From assembly GCA_963931925.1 (NCBI GenBank), contig OZ007570.1, forward strand, positions 72,047,921 through 72,111,920: a stretch of DNA of 64,000 nt, given 5' to 3'. Every line of letters starts with the position of its first letter. Position 1 is the stretch's first letter. Both the position numbers and the translations under genes were made by a program. Source of the DNA: Onchidella celtica (lineage: Eukaryota > Mollusca > Gastropoda > Systellommatophora > Onchidiidae). The notes beneath the pieces were generated by a model that was not told where the DNA came from, made no database searches, and saw only the letters and a list, made by a program, of their open reading frames with translations. This document shows positions 12,382-23,019 of this stretch, piece after piece.

Positions 12382-12714
12382 CTGAAATGGTAGAGACAAG
12401 CGAGAAATCATCACTATCTACAGGCATAGAGGTAAGTATTTTTTTGCCTATGGCCACTGAAGTAGTGTTGAATTTAAAAGCCGGACAAACCTGTGTTTTT
12501 CTGTATTATATTGTATATTACAGCTAGGAAATATGGGAAAGCAGGCTCTGTCAAAATGTAGATCCGGTCGTTCACATGAAAAATACCTCATCTTATATAT
12601 AATTATATATTTTTTTCTATTTTTTTTTTCGGTTGATGAAGTCACTAAATATGTTATAAATACCTGAAAAAAAAAAAAGCGACTTTCAGGAGACATATTT
12701 TACAATCAAATATA

Positions 12715-13130
12715 CTCCAGGGTTTGATTTCAAGTTTGGGTTTTACGGAGCGTCGGCACGATAACGGCCACTTTGTGCAATTCACGGTATATATGGGTAC
12801 ACTTTATTTATATTTCGTATTCAGAGCTGCCAAGTTCAATACAGAATTTAATACATTCATATAATTTTAACACATTGATAAAATTCTAAAAGAAATCTGT
12901 TTTGGATAGATCTGTAAAAAGTTTTGTAAACGAGTATAAAAGTTATTAAATCAAGTTGTAGATCTTAACCTCTCTCAGAAAGGACGGGATGCCTTGAGGA
13001 TCCACGTCAGAAAAAAGTTCTTTCATGGACCCGCAGGCATAATGCCTTCTACGGGTATACATGGAGTCTACACATTCAATCCAAAAATATGTTGTATTGA
13101 TAGTAGGCAATTGCATCGCACATATTCGGT
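12715..13130 (-). mobile_element. I/Nimb-like LINE tail, 5'-truncated copy
   Basis: On the plus strand it runs CAAGTTTGGGTTTTACGGAG, CGTCGGCACGATAACGGCCA, then AGATCTGTAAAAAGTTTTG, CTCTCTCAGAAAGGACGGG and TTGTATTGATAGT, and stops before a G-run at 13131-13147. The order is shared with the other copies and is the tail sense on the minus strand. Confidence 0.7.
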
Positions 13131-13204
13131 GGTGGGGGGGGGGGGGGTCATCCCACCGAAGTAAAAAGCGTGTGTGAGGTGGAACTGACTCAGACAGGAT
13201 CTAC

Positions 13205-14310
13205 TAAGGTCAAGTTTGAGTTTGGGTTTTTTGGTGCGTCGGCACGATAACGGCCACTTTGCGCCCTTCACTGTCTATTAGGGTACATCGTCTTTATTTA
13301 TATTTCAAAATCAGAGCTGTCAAGTCCAGCACACAACTAACTACATTCATATAGTTTTCACACATTGGAACAAAAAATTGGTTTTGTATAGATCTGTAAA
13401 AAGTTATGTAAACGGGTATGAAAGTTAGCAAATCAAGTTGTAGATCTTAGCCTCTCTCGGAAAGCATAGGATGTTTTGCGGATCCATTTCAGAAAATAAT
13501 TCGTTCATGGATCTGCAGGCATAGTGCTTTCTTCGGATATGCATGAAGTCCACACATTTAGTTAAACTAAGTTTTTTTGAAGGTTGGCTCATTTTTGATA
13601 GTTTCTTTTCTACATTTTGGCTGCTGATCACAAAGAAAGGAAGAAAGGTGAACAGATCCGCCAGTCGTCAGTATTTACGTGCAGCAGAGACGTGACTAGT
13701 TATGTGTACTGACTGGAGGCCCCACCTGGTACCTCCTGACTCCGTCTTTAACTTTTACTTAAGTAGGGATTTTGGGAAGAATTTTTTTTTTTTTTTTATT
13801 GTTCATCCTCGGGGCTCCCCACCCACCACTGAGTCCAACAAGTCGGACACATAGTGCTCGAATATCCAGAGCTGTTGTGCCAGGCTACCCCAGAAACATT
13901 CTCCCATGTTACTCCCGTCAGAATTGAGCCAGGTCTCGAACAGCAAAGGATTTGAAGCCTAATCGTTGAATATTATAATATGGGCCATACCACCCTCCTG
14001 TCTCAGCGGAAAGTGGTGTGTCGGTGGAGAGGTAGTCTGCGGACTGGCCCGCCTCAATCACCAGAATCCCATTCTCCCCATCACAGGTCGCACCTCACGG
14101 TCAACGAAGGGCCCACACTAGTTGGACGTACAAATTGGTCCTGCTTTTTGCAAGGCCGGGAACTTCACACGGAGTGAAAGAAAAAGCAAGGAAGGACAAC
14201 AGCTGTCACCCACAGGCCACCGTGATGTGGCGCTTGTGAGCGACAACTCACCATTTGGTTTGGTTTTACCACGCTGCAGGTGTGGCAGTGGGTCAGTTTC
14301 TACACTCACC
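13205..14310 (-). mobile_element. Internally deleted I/Nimb-like LINE: 5' UTR and ORF1 start joined to tail
   Basis: From 14310 down to about 13590 the minus strand matches the 5' UTR and ORF1 N-terminal region of the copies at 10720-9800 and 58480-57540. From about 13580 down to 13205 it is the LINE tail, ending in CCAAACTCAAAC. ORF1 C-terminus and all of ORF2 are missing, with the junction near 13580-13590. The ORF1 part is not open. Confidence 0.65.
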
Positions 14311-14369
14311 GGACGCGAGATTCTGTTTTGGTCTCACTTTCGGAAACGGAAGCACTTCTATGGAATCCC

Positions 14370-14440
14370 GTGACTATTTATAACAACTTCGCCGGCGATC
14401 ATTACGTCACAGAATTCTTGGTTAAAGCCTGGTGATTGGG
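14370..14440. repeat. Short repeat, also at 19100-19175
   Basis: TTATAACAACTTCG ... ATTACGTCACAGAATTCTT aligns with TTATAACAGCTGTAC ... ATTACGTCACGGAATTCTT at 19100-19175 (roughly 70% by eye). The pair brackets the block 14.44-19.10 kb. Confidence 0.45.
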
Positions 14441-17400
14441 AGTCACTCCCTTTAACATGTGTCACGAGTAAGGTTGGTGGCCTTGTACGCCACGAGTGTA
14501 GAGGGGGTAAACTTAGTAAGGGAGAGGGGGATTTTAAAGTTGTTGACGAGCATAAATAAGATCGGTGGCCTTGTGTGCCACGGGCCTAGGGGGTGAGCTT
14601 AGTAGGGGAGGAAAGCAAAGCGTGATAAAAAAAAACGTGTTTACGAGCGTGAAAATGTAACAGGACGGGTAAACCGAGCGGTACTCTAGCTAGCTATCCC
14701 ACTTCTGACACCAAAAATGTAACACAGGACGGGAACGAGCGGGCAGGACGAGACGAGGGGGCTCTCTACACAGTCAAACATACAAACAAAACTATCAGGT
14801 TTTGAGAGGACATCAATTTTATTAAAAAGGAAAGGAAAAAAAAAAACTAATCAAATAATAAACATGATACAATAAACACAAGACAATAAACACTACAATA
14901 AACAAGACAATAAACCACGATAAACCAGAACGATACAATAAACAAGACATTACGATAAACCCAAGACAATAAACCCAAGACAATAAACAAGACAATACGA
15001 TAAACCCAAGACAATAAACAATACAATAAACAAGACAATACGATAAACCCAACCGATAGGCGCGCTGAAGAAGAACCAAAAATAAACAGGAATTAACAGC
15101 ACGCCTCATCAGTTAATCATTACATCATGCTAAAACAAGAGAATGCATCAAAAGAAAACATAAAAGTTAATAATAATCATATTCACATTGTAAATTAACT
15201 AAATATGGGGAAGGCCTAGATCTAGTATGTCTATCAAACAGTAACGTATAACTTACTTTGTGAGCGCTCCAGGGGAGACAACTCGAGTATAAGATGCAAG
15301 CCTACCAAGTAACATGTTTACTTCCCTTGGCTTAACTACAGCCTGCCAGGGCTATCCCACACATTATAATTCTTATATTATAACAACGGCCATTATCCTA
15401 GATCAGGAAAAAAACTTAATTTGATTCCAGACAAGATAACATTAAGCCTTACATGTGTATACGCGCACCCTGTACGCCGCGCACCCTGTACGCATCAAAT
15501 CTATCCTAGTTATGGCATGAGCTGGAGTTAAACTAACTATAAAAATACAGTCTGCTGAGTCTACACAATCATACCACAGAACTGCCCGTGCTAGATAGCT
15601 CAATAAAAGACAATCCCGTCTACTTACTTAGCCCACCCATGCACAACGTAGTATCCCTTAATTAACAATTACCATCATAATTAGCAGAGGATAGCAATAG
15701 CCAACTGGATCTACTCATTAAGTCAAAATTAATTAACTTAGGCCCCATTAGCTAACCCAGCTCAATTCCCCAAATGTATAGATTATTAATATTACACAAA
15801 AACCCTAGTCCATACTGCCACAGGCCTATCTCAACTCAGAGCCAAACTTATCCCTTTCCTATCCTCTGGATATAATACCAAACTCCTTACTCATAAAGTC
15901 ATAGGAGTATCTCTAGGTGGACCAACCCACATAATAAGTCAACACCTAAGTGTCAACCAACAATAGCAAGTTATAGTCTCCCACTACAAGTGATATGATA
16001 ATTATGGCATAAAGCCAAACCCAACTACATGGTACAACTACAAGACTGAACAGTCAAGTCAACCCACTTGCATTACCTCCAACAATACTGATATACCTAA
16101 AACATTCCCACATATTCAGTGAACATAATTACATACTGCAACAAGATAATATCATAATAATGATGACATACGTTGGGTCTACTGGGCAAGCCACACCCAC
16201 AACTCTATGATTGAGCTAAGTCAATGACTCTGATCCCTTCATTACAACAGAGTCCAATTACATAGCTGTCAGTGTGTCAAAAGAACAGACAATGAGCACC
16301 TACAAAGGATGCCATAAAAATATGACACCTGATGCATAGACAATGCATCCCTACACCTAGCATAGGCCTTTCCCTTCATGATTCAACCTATCAACAACCA
16401 AAGTTCAAGGTTCGACCCTCAAAGGTTTCTAAGTCCGACCTAACCAGTACAAATTGAAGAAAATCAACTTAACACCTATGTAGAGAACATACTAATTCAA
16501 AGAGGCATTATAATAAACATATAAATTAAGAAATTAAAGTAAATAATCATCATCCTTTAGTATAATTCCGATATTCGACATCCCAAATGCTGTTTACGTG
16601 TGGTAGCTACTGTAAACAGTCAGCCAGGTTTGTTATTGTTGTTTAGGTCAAGCTTCCGTTTCCGGAAGCTATTAGCTAACCAATCCCGGTCTTGATCTGA
16701 CCCGCTTGACCAAAAGTCATGTGATCACGCCTGTTAGCGTCTGCTGTGACCTACTCACGGCTCACACGCGTGCTCTGCAAATCCAACACCTCTCTCTTCA
16801 TCTTAACTGGTCTACTCATTATCATAAGTCCATAATGAATACGTTATCAATGAAATGTAACGAAAAGGCACACAAGATAAATCTACACATAGATCATAGT
16901 CACAATGCTGAATTAAAGGAACCTAGAAATAATAATCATCCAACAATAACCTTACAAACCCACGAAAGAACTAAAGTAAAGAAATAACTCGGTTATAATT
17001 CTTGCCCGTTAACTCTCTCTCTCTCTCTCCCTTAAGAAGGACACTTTGAGCCTGAATGGCACCAACTGCAGATTAAGAACAACGATCTAGATCTGTCTAT
17101 CTCTGATCCAAGTAGCGGGACTTAGACCACACCCTCCAGTAGTACTATTTGTTAGCACTTCACATAACGTCCGTCTGTCATAAATTACAGTTAAATGTTT
17201 CCATTTAATTACATGAACTAATCATGCGCGCTAACGTTGATAGCATTCTAGAACCTTACACTCTTTCTCTGCAGGATACTGATAGATACTAAGATAGAAA
17301 CTTAGTAAGATAAACTTTACCATAGATTGTTAGCTGCTAGCCTGATTGCCTAAGCAAGCTGAACAAAAGTTCATCAAACTTCCAAGTATAATCCAATCAT

Positions 17401-18130
17401 TATTATTTCACATCATCTAAATAGTATTAAATACCAGAACTAAATTAATGGGTACAACTTACGTGAATTAACCAAATGAATTCACACTTGCTCTACATCA
17501 TCAGAGCTGGCACTTCACAAATCTTGAAATATAAATTATAATTTCTTTTACTTTTATGTTAGTCTGGACACAATGACACGTCCTGCTGTCTTGAAGACTT
17601 GGGTGGAACTGACTGACCCACGCTATCATCTAAGCGTCACCCAAAAACACGCAACCCATTTACTCCTTACAGTTCACTAAGTGCAAACTCTAATAAAACA
17701 TTAAAACAAATAAAAACATTTTTAAAAGCTACCCTCTCGCTCGTGTATGTTGTAAATACACCATCTTAATAAAATATTACTAAACAAGATAAATACTAAC
17801 CAAACTTATAATGTAGTGATACATAACAAGATTCTACTTCTGGCACCAAGGATGGTCACTTAAATTGACCAATCCTGGACAATACAGACAACGCTAAGAC
17901 TATGGTTTAAAATTGGCGCAGTGAGTACTACATCAGTTGGCAATCATACTCAACACTGCATGACTCATGTCAAGTGCACGATCAAACAATAAGGGGAGAT
18001 TATCTATGGTTTCTGTGTGGTTACTTCCCCTTGACCACATCTAGTGGTCCAGCTAGTCAAAATAACGGGTTTATCTCCCTTTCCGCTGCAGTGAGCGATG
18101 TTCTCAGCCCTGTAATGGTTCACCCCATTA
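14440..18130. other. Non-coding block with possible decayed LTR-element pieces
   Basis: There is no gene here. A duplicated stretch starting GGTGGCCTTGTACGCCACGAG occurs at about 14473 and again near 14562. The motif TGTAAC..GGACGGG occurs twice (14656 and 14709). On the minus strand, TGGTGTCAGAAGTGGGAT near 14712-14695 and TGGTGCCAGAAGTAGAAT near 17850-17833 resemble tRNA-Leu-type primer sites, each preceded by a ..CA-like end. This suggests remnants of one or two minus-oriented LTR elements without coding sequence. A perfect 8-bp hairpin TGTAATGG/CCATTACA lies near 18110-18131. Confidence 0.3.
14860..15060. repeat. Low-complexity tandem repeat, ACAATAAACAAG-type
   Basis: Irregular repeats of ACAATAAACAAG and ACAATACGATAAACCCAAG run for about 200 bp. 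The repetitive frames on the minus strand (many L, Y and V) are a by-product. Confidence 0.8.
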
Positions 18131-18438
18131 CAAAAAGATAGACACGACTCGCTTTAAAAGTTGTACCGTGTGCAAAACTCTCCGGGGTATAAATAGGTAG
18201 AAAGGCTCACCAGGCTCGTTCCCCCTCCAGAGTTTGGCTGCACGAAATGACGATCTGTGTGATCGTGGGGAACCATTGTGTTAATTTTCTTGTTGTGAGG
18301 GCGTGGGTGAATCGCCTCATGAATCGTTGGTTCCCAGAAGACAGCTGTACTAGTTGACGGTCCGTGCGACATGAGAAGGTCGTGCCATGGGGACCACGAA
18401 TGTTTGAAGGTGTGTGGGTATCCATTATGTTAGCAGTT

Positions 18439-18733
18439 TATCTACGATGGTGTGTGGGAGGTCTGGAAACCCTCCAATCTAGCTTATCTACGACGGTGTG
18501 TGGGAGGGCTGGAAACCCTCCGATCTAGCGTATCTACGAATGGTGTGTGGGAGGTCTGGAAACCCTCCGATCTAGCGTATCTACGACGGTGTGTGGGAGG
18601 TCTGGAAACCCTCCGATCTAGCGTATCTACGACGGTGTGTGGGAGGTCTGGAAACCCTCCGATCTAGCGTATCTACGACGGTGTGTGGGAGGTCTGGAAA
18701 CCCTCCGATCTAGCGTATCTACGGCGGTGTGTT
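18439..18733. repeat. 46-bp minisatellite, six full units plus a partial one
   Basis: Units start at 18439, 18485, 18531, 18578, 18624, 18670 and 18716 (the last partial), each TATCTACGACGGTGTGTGGG and onward. One unit is 47 bp. Units are almost identical apart from the first. Each contains GGAGG ... CCTCC around TCTGGAAAC, able to form a small hairpin. The frames it contains are artefacts. Confidence 0.95.
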
Positions 18734-20030
18734 GACAGTCTCTATCGTTTGAACCATGGAGACGTGAAAGTATCAACGAGGAGAACAGCTGTTGACCATA
18801 ACTTTTTAAGTATCATTAGTTAAGTTATAGAAAGAAAGGAGTTGGGGAAAAATCGCAATGTCCTCGATAGGAATGTTTGCATGTCTTTGTTTTTTTTTTT
18901 GTTGTACATTTTGCCTCTTGTATGAGAGGGTATATTTGGTAGAAGCCGCTATGAAACTCATCGTGTAATAAATAACGTGTTTCATTTGAAAATTCACTCC
19001 ATGTGTCCATTGGTCGTTTGTCTGCTTGCTTGGTTTGATACTTACTTTAAAGGGAGAATGAATTAGGAACAGTTCACGAAAATTCACCACATGACACATG
19101 ACTAATTATAACAGCTGTACAAACGGTGATTACGTCACGGAATTCTTTGGGTAATGCCAGATCTAAAGGAAAAGAGAACATGAAAACTTTTGTGTTGTAA
19201 CGTCATGATTTTCTCAGAACATTTCTATTTAATTGGTGGCAAAATGTCCAATCCATCTGTGGGTCATATGAGAGTTCACAGAAGACGACGTTCCTGGAAC
19301 TAAATTGTCACCCCCCCCCCCCTCACACACACACACACACACACCACTAAAAAAAAAAATCACTACCTCAGCCCCAATAAGAGCTTAGCTGTCGAGGCAT
19401 CGCATGCGGGGGCCGATGCCGAAATTGCTTGAAACCTTTACGTAAAAACTATTCTTATTGAAACAAGGTAGACTACATCTTTATAGATCCATTTGAGGAG
19501 ATTGCCCGGGATGCATCCAACTTGACCAAAACCGGATTGGTTTTTACTTGATGTGAAGATTATTATTTCTTTTAATGCGGAAATTATTTGTTTCGAGAAG
19601 ATAATAAAATATGATTCTGTTGCCGTTTTGCCCCAATTTTGTTCAGAGCTAGGTCTAGAAGTGTCTAGATCGATTTACGTGTATTTTATTCCTAGCTCAG
19701 GTTTAACGGCCTTTGATCCGTTAACAACTACCGGAGCATTCATTCAATGTGTCATGTCAGAGTGACGTTTTAGATTACCAAGTATTCTGTTCATGGAAAA
19801 AACTCTCTCTAAATTTTCAAAAGCCTGATAATTTCATAGTATACTATGTAAATGTTATCGGCTGTTAACCATGAGGATCACTTCTTACTTGCTGGGGTAT
19901 GCCGATGGATGGCATGATGAGTAACAGGTCAGTATTGTAGTTGTTTGATAGCACATGGCACAGCAATACAACCTTTTCCAAGACTTGATCTGGGTTTGGT
20001 CATTTTAGAAAAATATTTGTTGAAGTCTTA
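18734..20030. other. Non-coding DNA with a C/CA microsatellite
   Basis: A C-run followed by (CA)n lies at about 19309-19345 and the copy of the 14.37-kb repeat at 19100-19175. I see no exon or element boundaries. Confidence 0.5.
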
Positions 20031-20037
20031 GAGTATA

Positions 20038-20160
20038 GTGGCCAGTTTCATGAAAAGCAACCAAGGCAAATTTCCCACCTAAATATGGCGAAAACAGGCC
20101 CATGGGTACTTGACACGGCTGGGCACCGTTTCATGGAATGCGCCCCGTCAGTTTGGGCGA
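20038..20160 (+). repeat. MITE-like short repeat with TTTCATGAAA ends
   Basis: It begins GGCCAGTTTCATGAAAAG, contains GGCCCATGGG and GGCTGGGCACC, and ends CGTTTCATGGAATGCGCCCC. An inverted relative lies at 21655-21790. The ends share the palindrome TTTCATGAAA, of the kind seen in short non-autonomous elements of marine invertebrates. Confidence 0.45.
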
Positions 20161-20560
20161 TACCTTAGGTCACAGATCCTGGGACAGCTAAAGAGTAGGC
20201 CCAAGGGCCAAAACAATAGGCCATACATGGCGGTTGTGCGCTGATGTAGCAAGTGAGCGGACACCGATAGGCGATGCATCTCAATAATATTAGGTTCAAA
20301 ATGGTAAAACTGGGTATCATCTATCCATTTTGACATCCCTCGTTCCTTAGAATATTTTGTTTTTAATACATTTTCACACATGCGCGCCGATTTCTTCATT
20401 ACATCACTTTATCCGTGCACAATCCCATTCATGTCCCTCGCTCCTTTCGAAACCCTCTAATTTGCTCTAGCTACCGCCCCCCCCCCCCAATTGTTATTGG
20501 TTTAATGGTTTCTTGGTTTGGACATGCTTATTTAGTAAGACTTTCCCCGCATTTACCTAG

Positions 20561-20635
20561 GGTTCTCAGTAGCGTAGACGTTAGCATCTCTGCCCGCCAG
20601 TCAAGTGGCCTTGGTTCGATTCTCAGTCCGGCAGG
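20561..20635 (+). repeat. tRNA-derived SINE head (A and B boxes)
   Basis: A 75-nt tRNA-like segment has a box A-like TAGCGTAGACG (20570-20580) and a box B GGTTCGATTCTC (20613-20624). The 5' and 3' ends do not pair as an acceptor stem, so it is a SINE promoter remnant rather than a tRNA gene. A second box-B-bearing piece with the same GGTTCGATTCTCAGC follows at 20781. Confidence 0.5.
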
Positions 20636-20760
20636 TATTTTTTTTTGTTTGTTTGTTCCATAAGTCTTTTTATTAGGCATCAATCTTTTTTTTTTTTTTA
20701 ATCCAAGAACAATAACGGAAGAAATCCAGTTGTTGTTTTTGTTTTTTTTTTTGTATTTAC

Positions 20761-20806
20761 ACCTGTCAATGGGGGACAGTGGTTCGATTCTCAGCAGGGT
20801 AGGTTT
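20761..20806 (+). repeat. Second SINE head fragment (B box)
   Basis: GGTTCGATTCTCAGCAGGGT at 20781-20800, followed by a T-run, repeats the context of the SINE head 170 bp upstream (GGTTCGATTCTCAGTCCGG then T-run). Box A is not recognisable. Confidence 0.4.
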
Positions 20807-21654
20807 TTTTAATTTTCTTCTTTTCTTATAAAAGTTTGTTTTTTTTTATCAGTAATCAATCTGTTTGGTAATTTTTTTTTTAATCCAACAACATTAGGAA
20901 TAATTCCAGTTTGCTTGTTTGTTTGTTGTTGTTATTTGTCATTAGTCAATACCAATACCTGTGGATAAACAATTGCATTCAATTTTTCAATTAAATTTCA
21001 TGACGTTTTATTCAAGTGCTGCCACTTTCCCTCGTTCCTCATATTATTTTTTTTTCACCCATTCCCGAGCCAACGTGCGCCTATTTCTTCATCTACTCGA
21101 CCGCTCGAATTAACCGAGCGCCTTTCCGTTCGTCATGGGTCGCCCAATTCTACTTTTTTTCCCACACCACACAAGTATAATTTGTATGTATCATCATCCA
21201 TGTGCATACGAACACACCTTTCTTTCTTTATTTTCCTCTCCTACCCAATGCTTAGTGAAGGTCAGCATTTTGATCTAGGTTGATGGGGAATATTCACGTT
21301 TTACATCCAACCACAACGCGCGGCCTAGACTTTGCCAGCGCACAGTGTTATTCATGATTACTCAAGTCTTGTTTCCTCACAGGAAAACCTCTAACCAATT
21401 GACGAATTCTAATCGCATGCACTTTCGGAGTCTAATGATCCCCTTTGTAACATAATGTGTAGTCTTTCTGATTAATTTATTGTTTTTTAAAACAAGTTAC
21501 GATCGGATTATCCTAATTTACATGGCACAAAGTTACCAGAACCTTTAACTTTGTGTTGCAGTGAAGAGTTCAACCGCAATTCAACACTGGCCACATGATC
21601 GCAGTTTCTAAAAATAAGTGTCTAACAGTCAGCTGAGCAAGCGCCCCCTTGGAC

Positions 21655-21790
21655 ACAAGTGTGTGTACATTTCATGAAACGCGCCCTTGGGTTACATGAA
21701 GTACCGCCCAGTTGGGCGCACCCAGACCGTTTAGGTACCAATTCTGTCCCATGGGCTGGGCACTTTTCATGAAACCGGCCACTGAAGACG
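21655..21790 (-). repeat. MITE-like short repeat, inverted relative of 20038-20160
   Basis: On the minus strand it starts GGCCGGTTTCATGAAAAG, passes GCCCAGCCCATGGG and ends GGGCGCGTTTCATGAAATG. It matches the copy at 20.04 kb in the ends and in the central GGCCCATGGG/GCTGGGC words. Confidence 0.5.
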
Positions 21791-22029
21791 CCATTGCGAC
21801 TGGCTAATGAATGAAATTGATCTCGAGATGGATGATGGCATGGTATTATGATATGACATAGCAAACAAGATGCAGAAGGCATCCCAGGACTCTATTTTGG
21901 TCATTCTTTTGTGCTACAAGTGGGCGTTAGAGGTGAGAAAAAACAACAACAACAACAACAAAACCCTGACTTTGACTGTTTGAACAAATGGAGAATCGAT
22001 TAGTGAGATTAAACATTCTCTTGGCCCTA

Positions 22030-23010
22030 CATTAAGAATTTAATCGGTCATGGAAATCTAAGAATTATTAATTTGTACAATCATAGATTTAAAATGTCCT
22101 GTGAAAATGCAGGCCTTTACCTAGCCAACGACCTTAGGGAAATCGGACCCATAGGATTAATATCAAGTTTGCACATTGGGATGATATCTTTCTTATGGAG
22201 ATCTGCCAGTTACTGCTACATTTCACAAGCTTCTGTTTCATGTAGGAAATCCGTCCCCATAATGATCCGAATAGTTCTAGGGAAATGGCAAATTGACATA
22301 GGCTTTGCTCGCTCTTTATTTTATTGAAGGATCACTCCTACGTGGAGATCTAAGAATTTATGCAAACCGAAGAATAAGAATTCGTTTGGATCTATATTAA
22401 AAATTCACTCAGTCATGGACATCTAAGAAGTTATACACACATGTAGATGTAAAGATTTGTTGAGGCTTCTATATTCTCTCAAGAATTCATTGAGACATGG
22501 AAATCTAAGAATTTATTTATTTTTGTACATTATATGCATCTAGGAATTCTTTCTGAGCTGCAGATTCTATCGAAGAATTTATTTGGACGTAGAAATGTCT
22601 AAAAATTCTTAAAATTATTTTTGACCAGCATAATAATATACTTTCCAAGAATCCACCCAGACATGGTAGTATAAGAATTTATTCATACATATATGCATCT
22701 AAGAATTATTTACGAGATATGTAGATTGGAAATGGAAAACAAAGAATTTATTGGTGCCCGCTGATTGAAGAATTCTTTTGGCTCTATCTTAAGAATTCAC
22801 GTGGACATGCATAGACATGTACAATGTAGGGCTATTTTTACATGTAGTTTTATTAATTTAAACTTCCTTTGGACTTTTACATTCTGTCGATGACTTCACT
22901 AGAGCATGGAAATCAAATGAGTCCATTAGTAAATGTAGATCTGAGAATTCTTTTCGAACGTGTAGAATTTATCTAAGAATTCGCTCTGACATCATGTCAT
23001 ATCTAAGATT
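22030..23010. repeat. Decayed tandem array built on TCTAAGAATT boxes
   Basis: AAGAATT or a one-base variant recurs many times, with recurring context: CATGGAAATCTAAGAATTTA, then ACAT..AGATCTAAGAATTCTTTTGGA, then TCTATCTTAAGAATTCAC. The pattern suggests a unit of roughly 80-110 bp repeated about eight or nine times and heavily diverged. It has no coding potential. Confidence 0.6.
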
Positions 23011-23019
23011 TAAGAGAAC

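Noticed and set aside
14822-15109. Minus-strand frame rich in Leu, Tyr and Val (membrane-like)
   Set aside because: It is the translation of an ACAATAAAC-type simple repeat.
18439-18733. CRISPR-like appearance of regular repeats, and an open plus frame through them
   Set aside because: There are no unique spacers: the repeats are directly adjacent 46-bp units in animal DNA. The frame is a product of the repeat.
20561-20635. Functional tRNA gene
   Set aside because: Internal promoter boxes are present but the ends do not form an acceptor stem, and the context (T-run, repeated B box downstream) is that of a SINE.
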